Below, piece after piece: positions 24,201-34,342 of a stretch of 64,000 bases of DNA. Numbering within the stretch: the first letter of the stretch is position 1; the number at the start of each line of letters is the position of its first letter. Origin of the DNA: Diplodia intermedia (taxonomy: Eukaryota > Ascomycota > Dothideomycetes > Botryosphaeriales > Botryosphaeriaceae); assembly GCA_021495925.1 (NCBI GenBank), contig JAKEKT010000056.1, positions 1 through 64,000 of the forward strand. The letters are read 5' to 3'. Below the pieces are notes generated by a model. It ran no database searches. It was given only the letters and a program-made list of their open reading frames with translations, and had not been told where the DNA came from. The translations under genes were made by a program, and so were the position numbers.

Positions 24201-26320
24201 ACAGTCGGTAGCATGCCGACTGAATGGGCATCTTGATCTAGCGTTCTAGCAGTCATGGAGAACGAATATGAAAATTTAAACTTACCAGCATCGTAGCTGC
24301 GGATCTCAGCTTTCAACACCTGCACTATGCGTGTGCCGCCAGCAATGGTGCCTACATTGATCGTGGCCGCGTCTTCGCGCTCAAAGTCGCCTTTACTGGT
24401 CTCTTCGAAGCCAGTGGCTGCGATCTTGAAGACAGCAGACTCTTCGCCGCCCTCATCATTCGATCTCGAGACGATCAAGAACTGGTCATAATCCACGTCT
24501 GCTGCAAGCTTTGCTTCGGCATCTTGTGGGCCGGCAGCTACCATTCCTTTGGGGGCCGGTTTCTTAGCATGGACTGACCAGACAGCCCGGGCAGTAGCAA
24601 ACTCCCCTTTCCGCATGATGACAGGATCGATTTCCCGTCTCATGACCGCGAGTGCTCCAGCTTTACCACGCCCGATCGATGCGACCAGGTCGAGTTGGTC
24701 TGTTGTCTTCTCCACAGGCCCACCCGCGGCATCTGTTGCCTTGTGGCCAGCTAGAGCCATATCCTTGATTGGCGCTAAGCTTGGTAAGTTGTCATGGATC
24801 CTAAAAGTATAATTGCTAGGATCGCTGGAGTCTGTTGACGCCGCTGCAGTCTTTGCGCTGGACGGTCCATCGCCGTACAGATCGTCGTCGTCCTCCAAAT
24901 CTTCCTCGTCGAACGACAACTCCGCATCATCAGCAAGCATCTCAGCATGCGTTCGCTTCTTGGATAACTGTGTCGCCTTCTTTGTCCAGCCAAGAACGAC
25001 CGAGTCACCGTCTTCGCTGCCAATGAACATCCTATTGCGGCCTAAACCCGTCGTGCAAGAAGCTGCTGTGATCATAACCAAGCCTCCCTTGTCTTCCGTC
25101 ACTCTCCGGATGGATATGCCAGAAACTGACCGTCCATCGAGCTTGAAGCTGATGATAGCCAAGCTACCATCATGCAGGACCACGAGCAAGTCGCCAGTTT
25201 CAGAAGACAGGAGCTCTACGCTAGCACCCTCCAACCGCATTGCAAGGTCAGACTGGTCGGTCATTGGGAAAGAGGAGCATTGCTTGGCAAATTCATTGAC
25301 AGCAACCGCGTTGGTTTTTCCAGCTTGATCGACATGAATGAACTGGTTTGCGCCGAGGAGGAGGGCGCCACCAACAGGTAGAGGTAATGGGAGGACCTTG
25401 GAAGTATCGTACGGAATACCGGGGACTGAAAGCAGGGCGGTGGATGCCTTCTCCTCCAGATCCAGCGTGAACACCGTGTAGGTAAGAACATCCCGACGCT
25501 CGTAGAGCAGTGAAGCAGCGGCCGCCTTGTTTGCTGAGATGATACCAAACGTAGGCTCACGATACTCGTGGAGAAAGTCGAGGTGGACGGGGTGGGTCAA
25601 TGTAGGATCGATCTGCGGCAATGACAGTGCGAAGGAAGACTTGTATGGAGTCTGAGGCACATCGCCATTGGTCGCCTTCTCCTTCGCGGCAGGAGCGTCC
25701 ATGGGCTCATCCAAGTCCGGGTCGTAATCGTCGCCCTCGACTAGATCGTCGCCGAGCTGACGGAACGGCAAAATGGCCAGATGTCTCGCGCCAAATTTGA
25801 GGGCGGCACATCTGCTGCTCGGATCGGCAACCAGGAAGTTGTGATACTGGCCCAAATCGGCATCCCACGGAGCTCCCTGCAGCTCTTCGCCCTCGTAAAA
25901 ATGGATGGAGATGGTCGATAGTGTATGGTTGATAGGATCCCACTCGACCAAGCTCATCTTCGCATCTCGAAAAGCGATGAGAAGAGCATCTGCGCCAGAT
26001 TTTGTGTCGAGGCCCTTGATGCGGGCGAGCGAGAGGACGGTGCCCTGCAGCGGATACTCGGCGACAAGGACCAGCTTGGAGGTGTGTTCGGTTCGCTGGA
26101 CAAACAGGTCGGCGGGCTCGGAGGGATCGTCGACGGCGACAGCTGTAGCGGGACCATCCTTCTGAGCCTGGCTGACCTCGGTGACGATGGACTTCAGTTC
26201 GAAGATCTGAAGCAGCGACGTCTTCGCAACGACGAGGTTGTGGGCCTTGGGGCCCAGGAAGGCCAGGCTGACGGCATTGGAGACGGCGGTGGGCGGGGTG
26301 AGCTCAGTATAGACCTGCAT
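21246..26320 (-). CDS. CFT1: Cleavage and polyadenylation factor large subunit (CPSF160)
   Basis: RNA-binding WD/beta-propeller subunit of the pre-mRNA 3'-end processing complex. Eight exons: 24286-26320, 23648-23919, 23422-23595, 23010-23375, 22752-22950, 22615-22690, 22112-22565, 21246-22049; all junctions keep frame, giving 1459 aa. It starts MQVYTELTPPT, typical of the family. Family blocks include VSASFADPYILVLRDDSS and, near the C-terminus, the GHF and LMVADADCNLHVLQYDP segments. Intron 1 is 366 nt, seven times the others (46-62 nt), and stays open in frame for about 107 codons. The C-terminal propeller carries an Asn/Asp/Ala-rich insert encoded by microsatellites. The protein is slightly longer than usual for that reason. 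It diverges from the LMBD1 gene over 336 bp. Confidence 0.95.
21671..21737. repeat. GGC/GTC/GTT trinucleotide repeats in CFT1
   Basis: Runs of GGC, then GTC, then GTT (plus strand) encode Ala, Asp and Asn tracts of the last CFT1 exon. Likely length-variable. Confidence 0.8.
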
Positions 26321-26656
26321 GGTGTCGTCGGAGGGGGCGCAGGACAGGCGCGAGCATGGTGCGCGAGGCAATGGACGCGGTCAGTGGCGGGCGCGGTGGT
26401 GGTGGTCGCGAAGCGGAATGCCGAACGCGCCAAGCATTCATTGCTGTGGCTGCAGGAGCAACGCGGATCGCGGTGGCTGTGGCGGTGCGCACGTCCCCAC
26501 GTCATCGTGAACAGCTCCCGCAGCAAGCTTCACCTGCGCCGCCCGGAATCATTTCCTGCACCTGCCCAGCCCACTTCTTGCTTCGCTCTCCCAAAATTTG
26601 CGACTGATCCTCCCCCGCCAGCTTCCAGCGTCGCCTGCAGACGCAATCTCTCCGCC
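26321..26656. promoter_or_regulatory. Divergent promoter, CFT1 / LMBD1-like gene
   Basis: 336 bp separate the opposed start codons at 26320 and 26657. No TATA box stands out. GT-rich in the middle. Confidence 0.55.
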
Positions 26657-28567
26657 ATGGCGCTCATCCAGACGAGCTTGATCTGGGTCGCCTACGCCGT
26701 CGCAATCGTCATCCTACTGGCCATCGCCGCCATCTTCGTCTACATCTACCAGACCCCTCGCGAACGCGCCGCCTCCGTGACCACAGTATGCATCTTCACC
26801 GTGAGCGCCCTCTGGGCCACCATCCTGCTCATGCCCGTCGACATCGCCCTCACCTCGGCCACCAACATCTCCAAGGAGGGTCGCCGCAAGGACTGGGCCA
26901 CGCACGACAGGGTTGACGACATTGTTTACACTCTGAAGATTGTATACTACACCCTGTACTCGCTGGATGCCGTGCTGTGCCTTCTGGTCGTTCCTTTCAC
27001 CTACTTCTTCTACGAAGAGTACGACGAGGGTGCCGAAGAGGATGGCACGCAGACCATTGGCAGCCGCCTTTGGGGTGCCCTCAAGTATACCATCGCTCTG
27101 ATCGTGCTGGTCGTGATTCTGTTCCTGGTTGGCTTCTTCGTACCTGTTGCGAAGAGCACCAAGCACAGGCACCTAGACCTGGATTATTTCAAGAACCTCT
27201 TGGCTGAAAATCGTAAGTCGTCCTTGGTGCTCGGTCCAAAGATAGAAAACTAATACACCCTATCAGATGGCGAGCGAGCCCTCACCTTCGCATTGGGCCT
27301 TTTGATTACCGTTGGTACTGTCGTGTACGTCCTCTACACAGCTGCCGGCCTCGCGCTGCTGCCTGCAGCCATGATCAAGTCTGCTCCGTCCATCTCTGCC
27401 CCAACATTGGCCGAGAACACAGCGTCGCAGCTCGACTCAAACCGCGAGCGTCAGAGACAGCTCGAGCGTCGCAACGAGGGCCGTCCTGAAGGCTTGGATG
27501 CTCGCGATCGTCGCGAGCTTGAGTCCCTTGTGCGCGAAGAGCGCACTCTCGTCAGGCGGGAGCGTCTTGCGGTTGAAGCCAGCGGCTCGGAACAGGGTTG
27601 GCTGATGAGGGTCTGGATCAAGATTGAGGCCGTCTTCAGACCCATCAAGCTACTCGGTGGACTCCTCCTGATGATCTTCGCCCTCCTGATCTTCGTCTCC
27701 ATGCTGATCACCGGCATCGACAAGGCAAAGAACTCGATTTGCAAGGCCGGATGTGGTTACGTGCTTGGCCACATCAACATCTTCCAACCCGTCAACTGGA
27801 TCTTCGTGCAGTCCTCGAAGGTTTTCCCCATTGACTACATAATCTTCCTTCTGCTGGTCCTCTTCTTGTTCTCCGCATCAGTTGTCGGCATTGCCACCGT
27901 GGGCATCCGCTTCCTCTGGATCACCATCTTCCGGATCAGGAAGGGCCACACAAGCCCTCAGGCCCTTCTTCTTGCAACGGTGCTTCTGACGTTGATGGTT
28001 CTGGCCATCAACTACTCGGTTGCCATGATGATTGCGCCGCAATATGCCACTTTTGGCCCTCAGACCTATTGCGACCGTCCTGCCCAGCACCCAGGAGAGC
28101 AGCCGGACTGCTCGCAACACAAGAGTGCCATTAAGCCTTGCACCGAGCTCGCAGAGAACCCCGTCGCGAAGGATGTCTGCACTCCCAGTGTAGTCACGAC
28201 TTTCATCAACCGTGTGACGGTAAACTTCCCATTCTTCGGTGTGGTGGATTTCTGGGCCCAATTTGCATTCCTTGGTTAGTACAACTTTTCCTACTCCTTT
28301 GAAGGACCGAGCTGACAATGTCCAGCGGTGTATTTGATCGTTTTCATCACCATGTTGTTCCGTACTCCAAGGCTCGACGTGGCCCAACTCGATGAAGACC
28401 TTGAGGAAGAAGAAGAGGAAGGCTTGCTGTCCAGCACGGGTCGCCGCTTCAACGCTACATGGCAAGACATCACTGGCCGTTCAAAGGCTAGAGCGGCGAC
28501 CTATGGGGCAACCGACAACGGCAATAGCAACGGCGGTCAATCCGAGGGAAGGGACACCAACTGGTGA
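26657..28567 (+). CDS. LMBR1/LMBD1-family multi-pass membrane protein
   Basis: Three exons: 26657-27212, 27267-28274, 28326-28567; introns of 54 and 51 nt; 601 aa. I count about nine hydrophobic helices: three or four in residues 1-185, one just after intron 1, and the rest from about 330. A charged cytosolic loop rich in Arg/Glu (about 240-310, RERQRQLERR) separates the halves, and an acidic tail (EDLEEEEEE) ends in Gly/Asn/Ser. A Cys-containing lumenal loop (about 460-520) precedes the last helix. This pattern matches fungal proteins annotated as probable lysosomal cobalamin transporter (LMBD1). Fungi make little use of cobalamin, so the actual cargo is uncertain; a vacuolar membrane location is inferred. 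Confidence 0.88.
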
Positions 28568-30311
28568 TCTCGCAGCAACCTCCACTCTCGCTCTCATGAA
28601 CCTGCACGAAATTAACCTACCGTATGATGTAATGTCTGGTTACTTCGACTTCTGCTTTTTCTGTTCTTCCTTTTTGCTCTCCGTATGCTCATGATATCCC
28701 AAGGTGGTCATTATTACCCTTTGTGAGGAATCTGGTAGTGGTGGATTTTTGAATTTTGTTATTGAAATTAAGCTGTTCAAACATCTGCGTGGTTCTTGAG
28801 CTAGTCGATACTGCAAGTCCCAATAAAATACCGTTTGAATTTCCGAGCAGTAAACCATTGGAAGCTCTGCGTCTGCAAGTCTCGCTGCTGGTAATAATGC
28901 AGGCTGGGGAGGCAGCTGAGTGAAAGCCATGCGGTCTGATTTAACTCACGCCGGGTGTTTGACATGACTCGATGAAGGACACGGCCAGGGCGATTCTTGG
29001 TACGCCATCGTCCAGACTTACCACTCTTGGATAGGTCTGGATGGTAGATGTAATAATAGCCTGCTCATTCTCACCTTGGATTCCCTCTTGTACATACATG
29101 AAGTAACCCGCAGTCATCACAGCCGACATCGACGAAACTGCCGGAAATGCCGTACAAGATTTTCCATATACAGACATCACATCATTTTGTGAGTTCAGAC
29201 GAAGGTTTATGTGAAACTCTCTGACAATACACCATCCGATCCTGGGATTGGATGGCTGCTGCGACAGAGCCTGTCTGAGTGGGTCGGTCAATCGGTCTCA
29301 CTTTTTTTTTTTACCTGGCGCGCGCATGCAGTTTGGTCTTTTCTCTTCTCTCGCCTCCACCCACCGGCTGCGGGACCGAGATGGCAGTGGAACCGGCGGC
29401 GTTCGGGCGGGCGATGTGCGGACGTATGTTGGCAGCGATATGGCAGCTGTTTTGTGGATGAAAGAACTGGTCTGGAATGCGCGGAGTGAAGCGGAAGCGG
29501 CGGGTGGGTGAGCTGCTTGATGGTGGGCCTCGCCTCGGTGGGGGGATGTTGAGGCTTCCGTGGCGGTCTGTTTGCTGGATCGGGAGTCTGGCTTGAGAGA
29601 TTCTTTGACGCAACGCCGCATTTGAAGACTTTGGCGATGTGTCCTGCTTCACTTTGTGGGAAGTGGCGGCGGTTGGTGAACGGTGTGGACGGAAATTGGG
29701 AGTTGAGGTTGAGTGAGAAAAGTCAAGGCGAGGTGTGTATTGCATGTGAAGGTGGGAGGCATATCCAGCGGTCATGAAGTTGGAGGCGCCTCACTGAATA
29801 TGTCTTGCCGCGGCAGTGTGTAGGTTGAGGAACATGGCCGCAAAGAGTGACATCTTATGTAGATAGGATGCGACATCCACAAGTATTGAGTCATCACTTC
29901 AGCATATCACTTTCACGCTAATAAGAAAGTCCATGTTAATCCATTAACTATGGATCCTTGATTAAAGCCGAGAAGACAGACCAAACGCAGCAGTGAAGCT
30001 GGACTGTGCGGCTAAACCTGACCGAGTAGAAAGAAAAGTCCGAGAAGGAGATATGGGCTGAAGGCCGGTCGAAGTGTATTGCCCGGCCTCTTGTGAGGAC
30101 GCTGTATGGAAAACTGAATCCACTGATGTCAACTGGTGGCGCTGTTCCGAATCCAGGCTGTCGAATTGGCGAAAACGCTCCAGCTCCCGGCCACGGATAA
30201 AGCGTTGCATCTCGATAAGCCAGAAGCTTCATCGACTTTTTCCTTCCGGCTACCATTAGTCCATGTATCTATTACGATGGCACCAGAGTTGTTTTTGCTA
30301 ACCTTGTCACC
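28568..30311. other. 1.7-kb region without a supported gene
   Basis: It holds the 3' flanks of the LMBD1 gene (+) and the first 6-16-like gene (-). Minus-strand frames with an ATG at 29177 (78 codons), 28930 (96) and 29775 (about 150) show no family features. A T run lies at about 29301-29313. Confidence 0.45.
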
Positions 30312-30943
30312 TTAGTCTTCAGAGAACCGGTACCATGCCGACGCTCCAAGTGCTCCAGTGGCGTAGACGGCCACTACAGCACCAATGAAACAAGGGAGGC
30401 CGTATCCACCCATTCCGGCGCTTGTGAGAGTGGCAAAGGTGCTGCCTGCCGCGACTGCTCCGCCGATGGACGACTGACTTGCCGCAGCAAGCGATCCTGT
30501 TTGCGCGGGTCAGTCTCACTCGCGTGCTATCGGGACCATGGTGAGTAAGCGAGGCTGTTGTTCCTCTTTTTTGACGTACCAGCAGCGACGCCAGCGGCAG
30601 TGAAGCCAGCAGCATGGAGTATGACCGGAGGAAGAACGATCGCCAGGATGATTGCGATGACAATCAAGGCGGTGAGGTACGGGTGTTCCTTCACCCAGGC
30701 GATGATGAGCGAGAAGCGAGTGCTAATAGCATGCTTGATGCGAATGAGCTCCTTCTTGATGATGGGAGGCGCGTTAGAGCGGAAGCTTTCGAGCTTGTTC
30801 TTGACTGAGATGCAAGCGTTCGTGGCGGCTTGCTTGATCTTGATGACGGCAATGACCGGCGGCACCAAAACGACCGCTACGACGAGAGCGGACGCGGCTA
30901 TCGCTTTACGGCGCGTGGCGGCAGCAAACACGAACGAGGCCAT
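30312..30943 (-). CDS. Interferon-induced 6-16/ISG12-family-like membrane protein (copy A)
   Basis: Two exons, 30580-30943 and 30312-30496; intron 30497-30579 (83 nt, phase 1); 182 aa. Residues 15-35 are a hydrophobic helix, 40-80 a basic amphipathic stretch, and 88-170 a Gly/Ala/Ser-rich hydrophobic domain with HAAGFTAAGVAAGS and GGAVAAGSTFATLTSAGMGG blocks. That glycine-rich double block is what I recognise from the animal IFI6/IFI27 (ISG12) family, which acts at mitochondrial membranes in apoptosis and immunity. Fungal relatives exist, but their role is, to my knowledge, undefined. The intron splits the domain at AAG/S, exactly as in the neighbouring copy B. An AT-rich box about 110 bp upstream could be the TATA element. 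Confidence 0.75.
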
Positions 30944-31371
30944 GGTTGTGGATGGCTGCGTTGCTGATGAAGGGTGTGAGGGACGGAGTGGGGGTGCGGT
31001 GAAGTAACTACGAAGGCGGAAATATGGATAAGCCCACGCTTGTAGCGGCTTCATATTTAATACGGATGCAGGCAGAACGTTTTGCCGGAGTGGCAGCCTG
31101 GGGAACTGACTACGAAGGGTCTTCACAATAGAGCGTGGCAAGAGCAGGATCACCACTTCATTATATCGTTCATGAGTCAGTTCTTGCCAATGTATTGAAC
31201 CGGGATCTTTTAACCGATATACTGTGCCAGTTTGGAGTATCGAACACGCAACCATTCCAATAATCAATCCCATACTATCCAGGTTCAGCCAACAGTAACA
31301 CCCATTGTATGAGACTAGCTTGGTATCGAGGGCCTTTGGCGGAGGCGACCAACCAAAATGCGGCTCATTGT
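30944..31371. other. Spacer between the tandem 6-16-like copies
   Basis: 428 bp. It carries the promoter of copy A, including TATTAAATA on the minus strand at about 31052-31060, and the 3' flank of copy B. No other gene. Confidence 0.5.
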
Positions 31372-32150
31372 TCAATCCTTCTTGATAGCCTTGGAATCTC
31401 CACCATCGTGGCTGTCGCCGTCGTCGTCGTCGTCGTCGTTGCCGTTGCTATCACCGGCGCCAGCCATGTGGGCGTCACCACTGAATCTCCCCTTCGACAG
31501 GACCAGTCCAGTCACTCCAGCGGCATAGACGGCACCGATTGAGCCAAACACAATCGGAACACCGTATCCGCCCATCATTGCACTAGTGAGAGTGGCAAAC
31601 AAACTGCCAGCGGCGACGGAACCGGTTGACGCTTGGATCCCCGCGGCGGCGGAACCTGGTTGCGAGGTCAGTCTCGGTCTCACTTTGGAATTGCGCTCAC
31701 GGTGAGATCGGGGAATGCGCTGTTTCTTCTCACTCACCTGCACCGATACCGCCAGCGGTGAAACCCATGACGTGCAGAATGATAGGAGGTATAGCAATGG
31801 CTAGAGCGATTGCGGCGGCGATGCCGGCGGCTTTCCAAGGGTTTGCCTTGATTCACGAAATGGCACGGGTGATCTTGATGCGGAGCTTGAAGCGAATCCT
31901 CCTCAATACGCAGGATGCCTTGGCGATGAAGGTGTTGAAGTTGTTCTTGAGTTTGGTTGCGGCGGTCGCAACTTTGGCAGCAACCGTCTTCACGGCGTTC
32001 GTGACGGTTGTCACGGCCTTTGCAACGGTCTTCGTGACAGTTTTGAAGCCAGCGGCGACGATGTTGGCAACCTTGCGAACGGCAGCCTTGATGCGGTCGA
32101 AGAAACCCGTGTTTGTGGGCGGTTTGCGGTCTGTGTGAAACAATGAAAGG
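31372..32150 (-). pseudogene. Tandem paralogue of the 6-16/ISG12-like gene (copy B), apparently broken
   Basis: Exon 2 (31372-31655) encodes SAAAGIQASTGSVAAGS and an Asp-rich tail. The intron at 31656-31737 (82 nt, phase 1) matches copy A in place and phase. Exon 1 runs upstream from 31738 and includes PPIILHVMGFTAGGIGAG. Two defects are visible. A TGA at 31853-31855 falls where copy A reads Trp in IIAWVKEHP. No ATG exists in this frame between the likely TATA box (32225-32231) and that stop. The N-terminal half is a Lys/Thr/Val/Ala amphipathic repeat (KTVTKTVAKAVTTVTNAV). The 5' limit given is approximate. Alternatives are a non-ATG start, an unseen exon or a sequence error. Confidence 0.55.
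31414..31440. repeat. GTC microsatellite
   Basis: A GTC/TCG run that encodes the Asp tract near the C-terminus of copy B. Confidence 0.7.
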
Positions 32151-32857
32151 ATTGCGACGATGAGTGGCGGAGCGGGTGTTGAAGTTGAGTGTGGAAGCGG
32201 CGGGAAAATTGGAAGCCCAAACACTTATAAAGCTTCCCTGTCAGTTATGGAAGGAGGCAGAATATTTCACCGGGCCGGCAGCCCAGAAGCAAGCGCCGGT
32301 GAGAATTATTCCAGATGGTAGGATTCTTTTGCTGAAGTGAGGTTGGTTGGAAGATCTTTAGCTTGGTGAACAACACCCTAACCGCGCATGGAGCCGAGAC
32401 TGTGACTGAGAGCTTTTGTATGGCCCTAAACCCAGATCTTTTCTACTGCATATTCCAATTAGAGCGTTGTATGTGTCAAGTACATGAGTAGGGTCGTGGG
32501 TGGACATGCGTGCCATCATCCCCTCCACACTCGACTTAACGTCCTCCGCCTAACCAACCCCCCACTTGCCCAAATATTCCGTCACTCGTACCAGCCCCGA
32601 CACTTCCAATTTCTCTGTTGACAATGGGGTTTGTTTCGCAAAGCGTCCTTCCAGCAAGGAAAGTAAGCGTCCGCCCGAGTTGATAAAAATACATGTTTTT
32701 CATTTCAAAAATCCACTGTAACTCTGTAAACTACTCTCGAACATAACAATCCTTTCGGGGTATCTCACTCAATCTTACAGCGGGTACGAACAATCAACGC
32801 GAGTTGACAACGCTCAAAATCCAAACGCGCATCCTAAGAACCAAGCCGCCCTGGGCT
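32151..32857. other. Upstream region of copy B and 3' flank of VTA1
   Basis: A minus-strand TATA-like element (TTTATAA, 32225-32231) sits about where copy B's promoter should be. No gene seen. A 13-codon ATG frame at about 32624 (+) ends in a donor-like GTAAGC but leads nowhere convincing. Confidence 0.45.
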
Positions 32858-34080
32858 TCATCGCGCACCAAGCGTCTCCAGAGCGTTCCTCAACTCCTTG
32901 ACCGCCGTGGGAACGTCCTCAAAGTTCAACGCCGAGATTGCCCACTTCGCATGCTTCTGCGCCTTCATCACCGAATCGTCATCCGTCCTATAACTGTCCA
33001 TTCCTCGGGGAGCCGTAGGCGGCGGTATGTTGGTCTGTGCGATGGGCGGCACGCCCTGCGATGGCGGTGGCGCGAAAGCCGTAGGCGCTGAAGGGGGCTG
33101 TTGGTAGAAGTCCTTCGGGTTGTACTGGCCATCGTTGGGAGCCGCTGGGGGCGCGTCGTCCATAGCCTGCTCCGGCGCTGTGGGTAGGCTGGGGGCAGGA
33201 ACCTCGGATGTGAAGGTAGGTACGGCGGGGAAGTAGCCCCCGCCAACAGAGTTCTGGCGGTCCTGGTCTTCTGCGGCCTCGAGTGGGGAGACGTCGCCGT
33301 GGGTGGGGCCCTCGCCGGGGAAGGGCTGGGCGTTGGGCTCCTGGGAGGGAGAGGGGGCGAAAGAAGGGGGAGCCGTCTCAACGGTGGGCTGCAGCGAGGA
33401 ATTGCCGTTGATGCGCTGGACTTCGGGATCGTTTGGATCAAGCATGGGGGCGGATTCTTCGGTGGCAGGCTCGGGCTCTTGTACGGGATTGGACAGATTC
33501 GGGTCCTCGCCGGCTTTCAGGGCTTTGGCAATGCGGAGAGCATGGTACTTGGCGAATTTCGACTTGGCGGCGAGCTCGGGATCCAAGGGACCCCAGACGC
33601 CCATGAGGTCAAGGAAGGTGGCAGCGGCGCGGAAGGTGTCTGCAGTCTGGCTGAGGGCATGTTAGCAGGCAATTGGACAGGGAGGGGCCATGTGCGTACG
33701 CTGAAGCCTTGTTGGCGCGCACGGCGTTGTCGGCCCTCTGGAAGGTCTCGAGCGCAAACTGCTCGACGTAGACCTTCGCAGCAACGTCGTCGAGGATGGC
33801 GTCATTGTCGGCATGCTGGGTTTTGGTCTGCTCCAGCTTATCCATCAGGGTGGTGGTGTACTGCATGCATTCCTCGTCGGCGGTGTGCAGGCCCTTGGCA
33901 ATGATCTGGTTCACGATGAAATATTCACCTGCATTAGGGTCAGCTTGGCGGGGTGCGGCTGCGCGGCGGGGACCTACACCAGTAGGAGACGACGGGCTTG
34001 AACTTCTCGAGCTGGGCGGCGCGCTGGGCGAAGCGGGTGATGTCGGCGGCCTTCAGGCCCTGGGGTATATTGGACGTCAT
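32858..34080 (-). CDS. VTA1: ESCRT-associated Vps4 activator Vta1 (LIP5)
   Basis: Cofactor that binds and stimulates the AAA ATPase Vps4 in multivesicular body sorting at endosomes. Three exons: 33978-34080, 33700-33928, 32858-33650; two introns of 49 nt; 374 aa. Residues 1-165 are the N-terminal tandem-MIT-like helical domain (it starts MTSNIPQGLKAADITRFAQ; SYWCEYFIVNQI spans intron 1; NKASAQTADTFRAAATFLDL spans intron 2). A Pro/Glu/Ser-rich linker covers about 180-330. The C-terminal 40 residues (KHAKWAISALNFEDVPTAV) form the Vta1/SBP1/LIP5 domain that contacts Vps4. It diverges from the disulfide isomerase gene over 262 bp. Confidence 0.94.
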
Positions 34081-34342
34081 GGCGGGCTTCTGGCGAGGAA
34101 GGTGGGGAGTGGGATGGAGCGCGGGTGCCTGACGTTGTGGTGCTGGTGCGGCTGACCGCCTGGAGCTCTGGCCACCTCAGCCCGCGGGAGATGCGCCTTC
34201 TCGAATCCCCGCGAATCGATTAGCGCCATTGAGGCCAGCTTGCACTTGCACCACAGCTTTTATTGCTGCTGCTCGCGCGCCCGCCCCTCACGCTCGCCCT
34301 CTCACTCTGCTCCCGCTCCTCGTCCGCAGCTCCCCAGCCGCC
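34081..34342. promoter_or_regulatory. Divergent promoter, VTA1 / disulfide isomerase
   Basis: 262 bp, the shortest of the five divergent promoters here. Pyrimidine-rich just before the ATG at 34343. Confidence 0.55.

Noticed and set aside
29298..29775. 150-codon minus frame with an ATG at 29775
   Set aside because: Pro/Ser/Arg-rich without order and no homology I can name; kept only as a note in the intergenic entry.
31790..31960. Introns that would remove the TGA of 6-16-like copy B (GTATTG...CAAG, 63 nt; GTGCCA...CTCTAG, 66 nt)
   Set aside because: Both remove sequence that copy A codes continuously, and their splice signals are poor.
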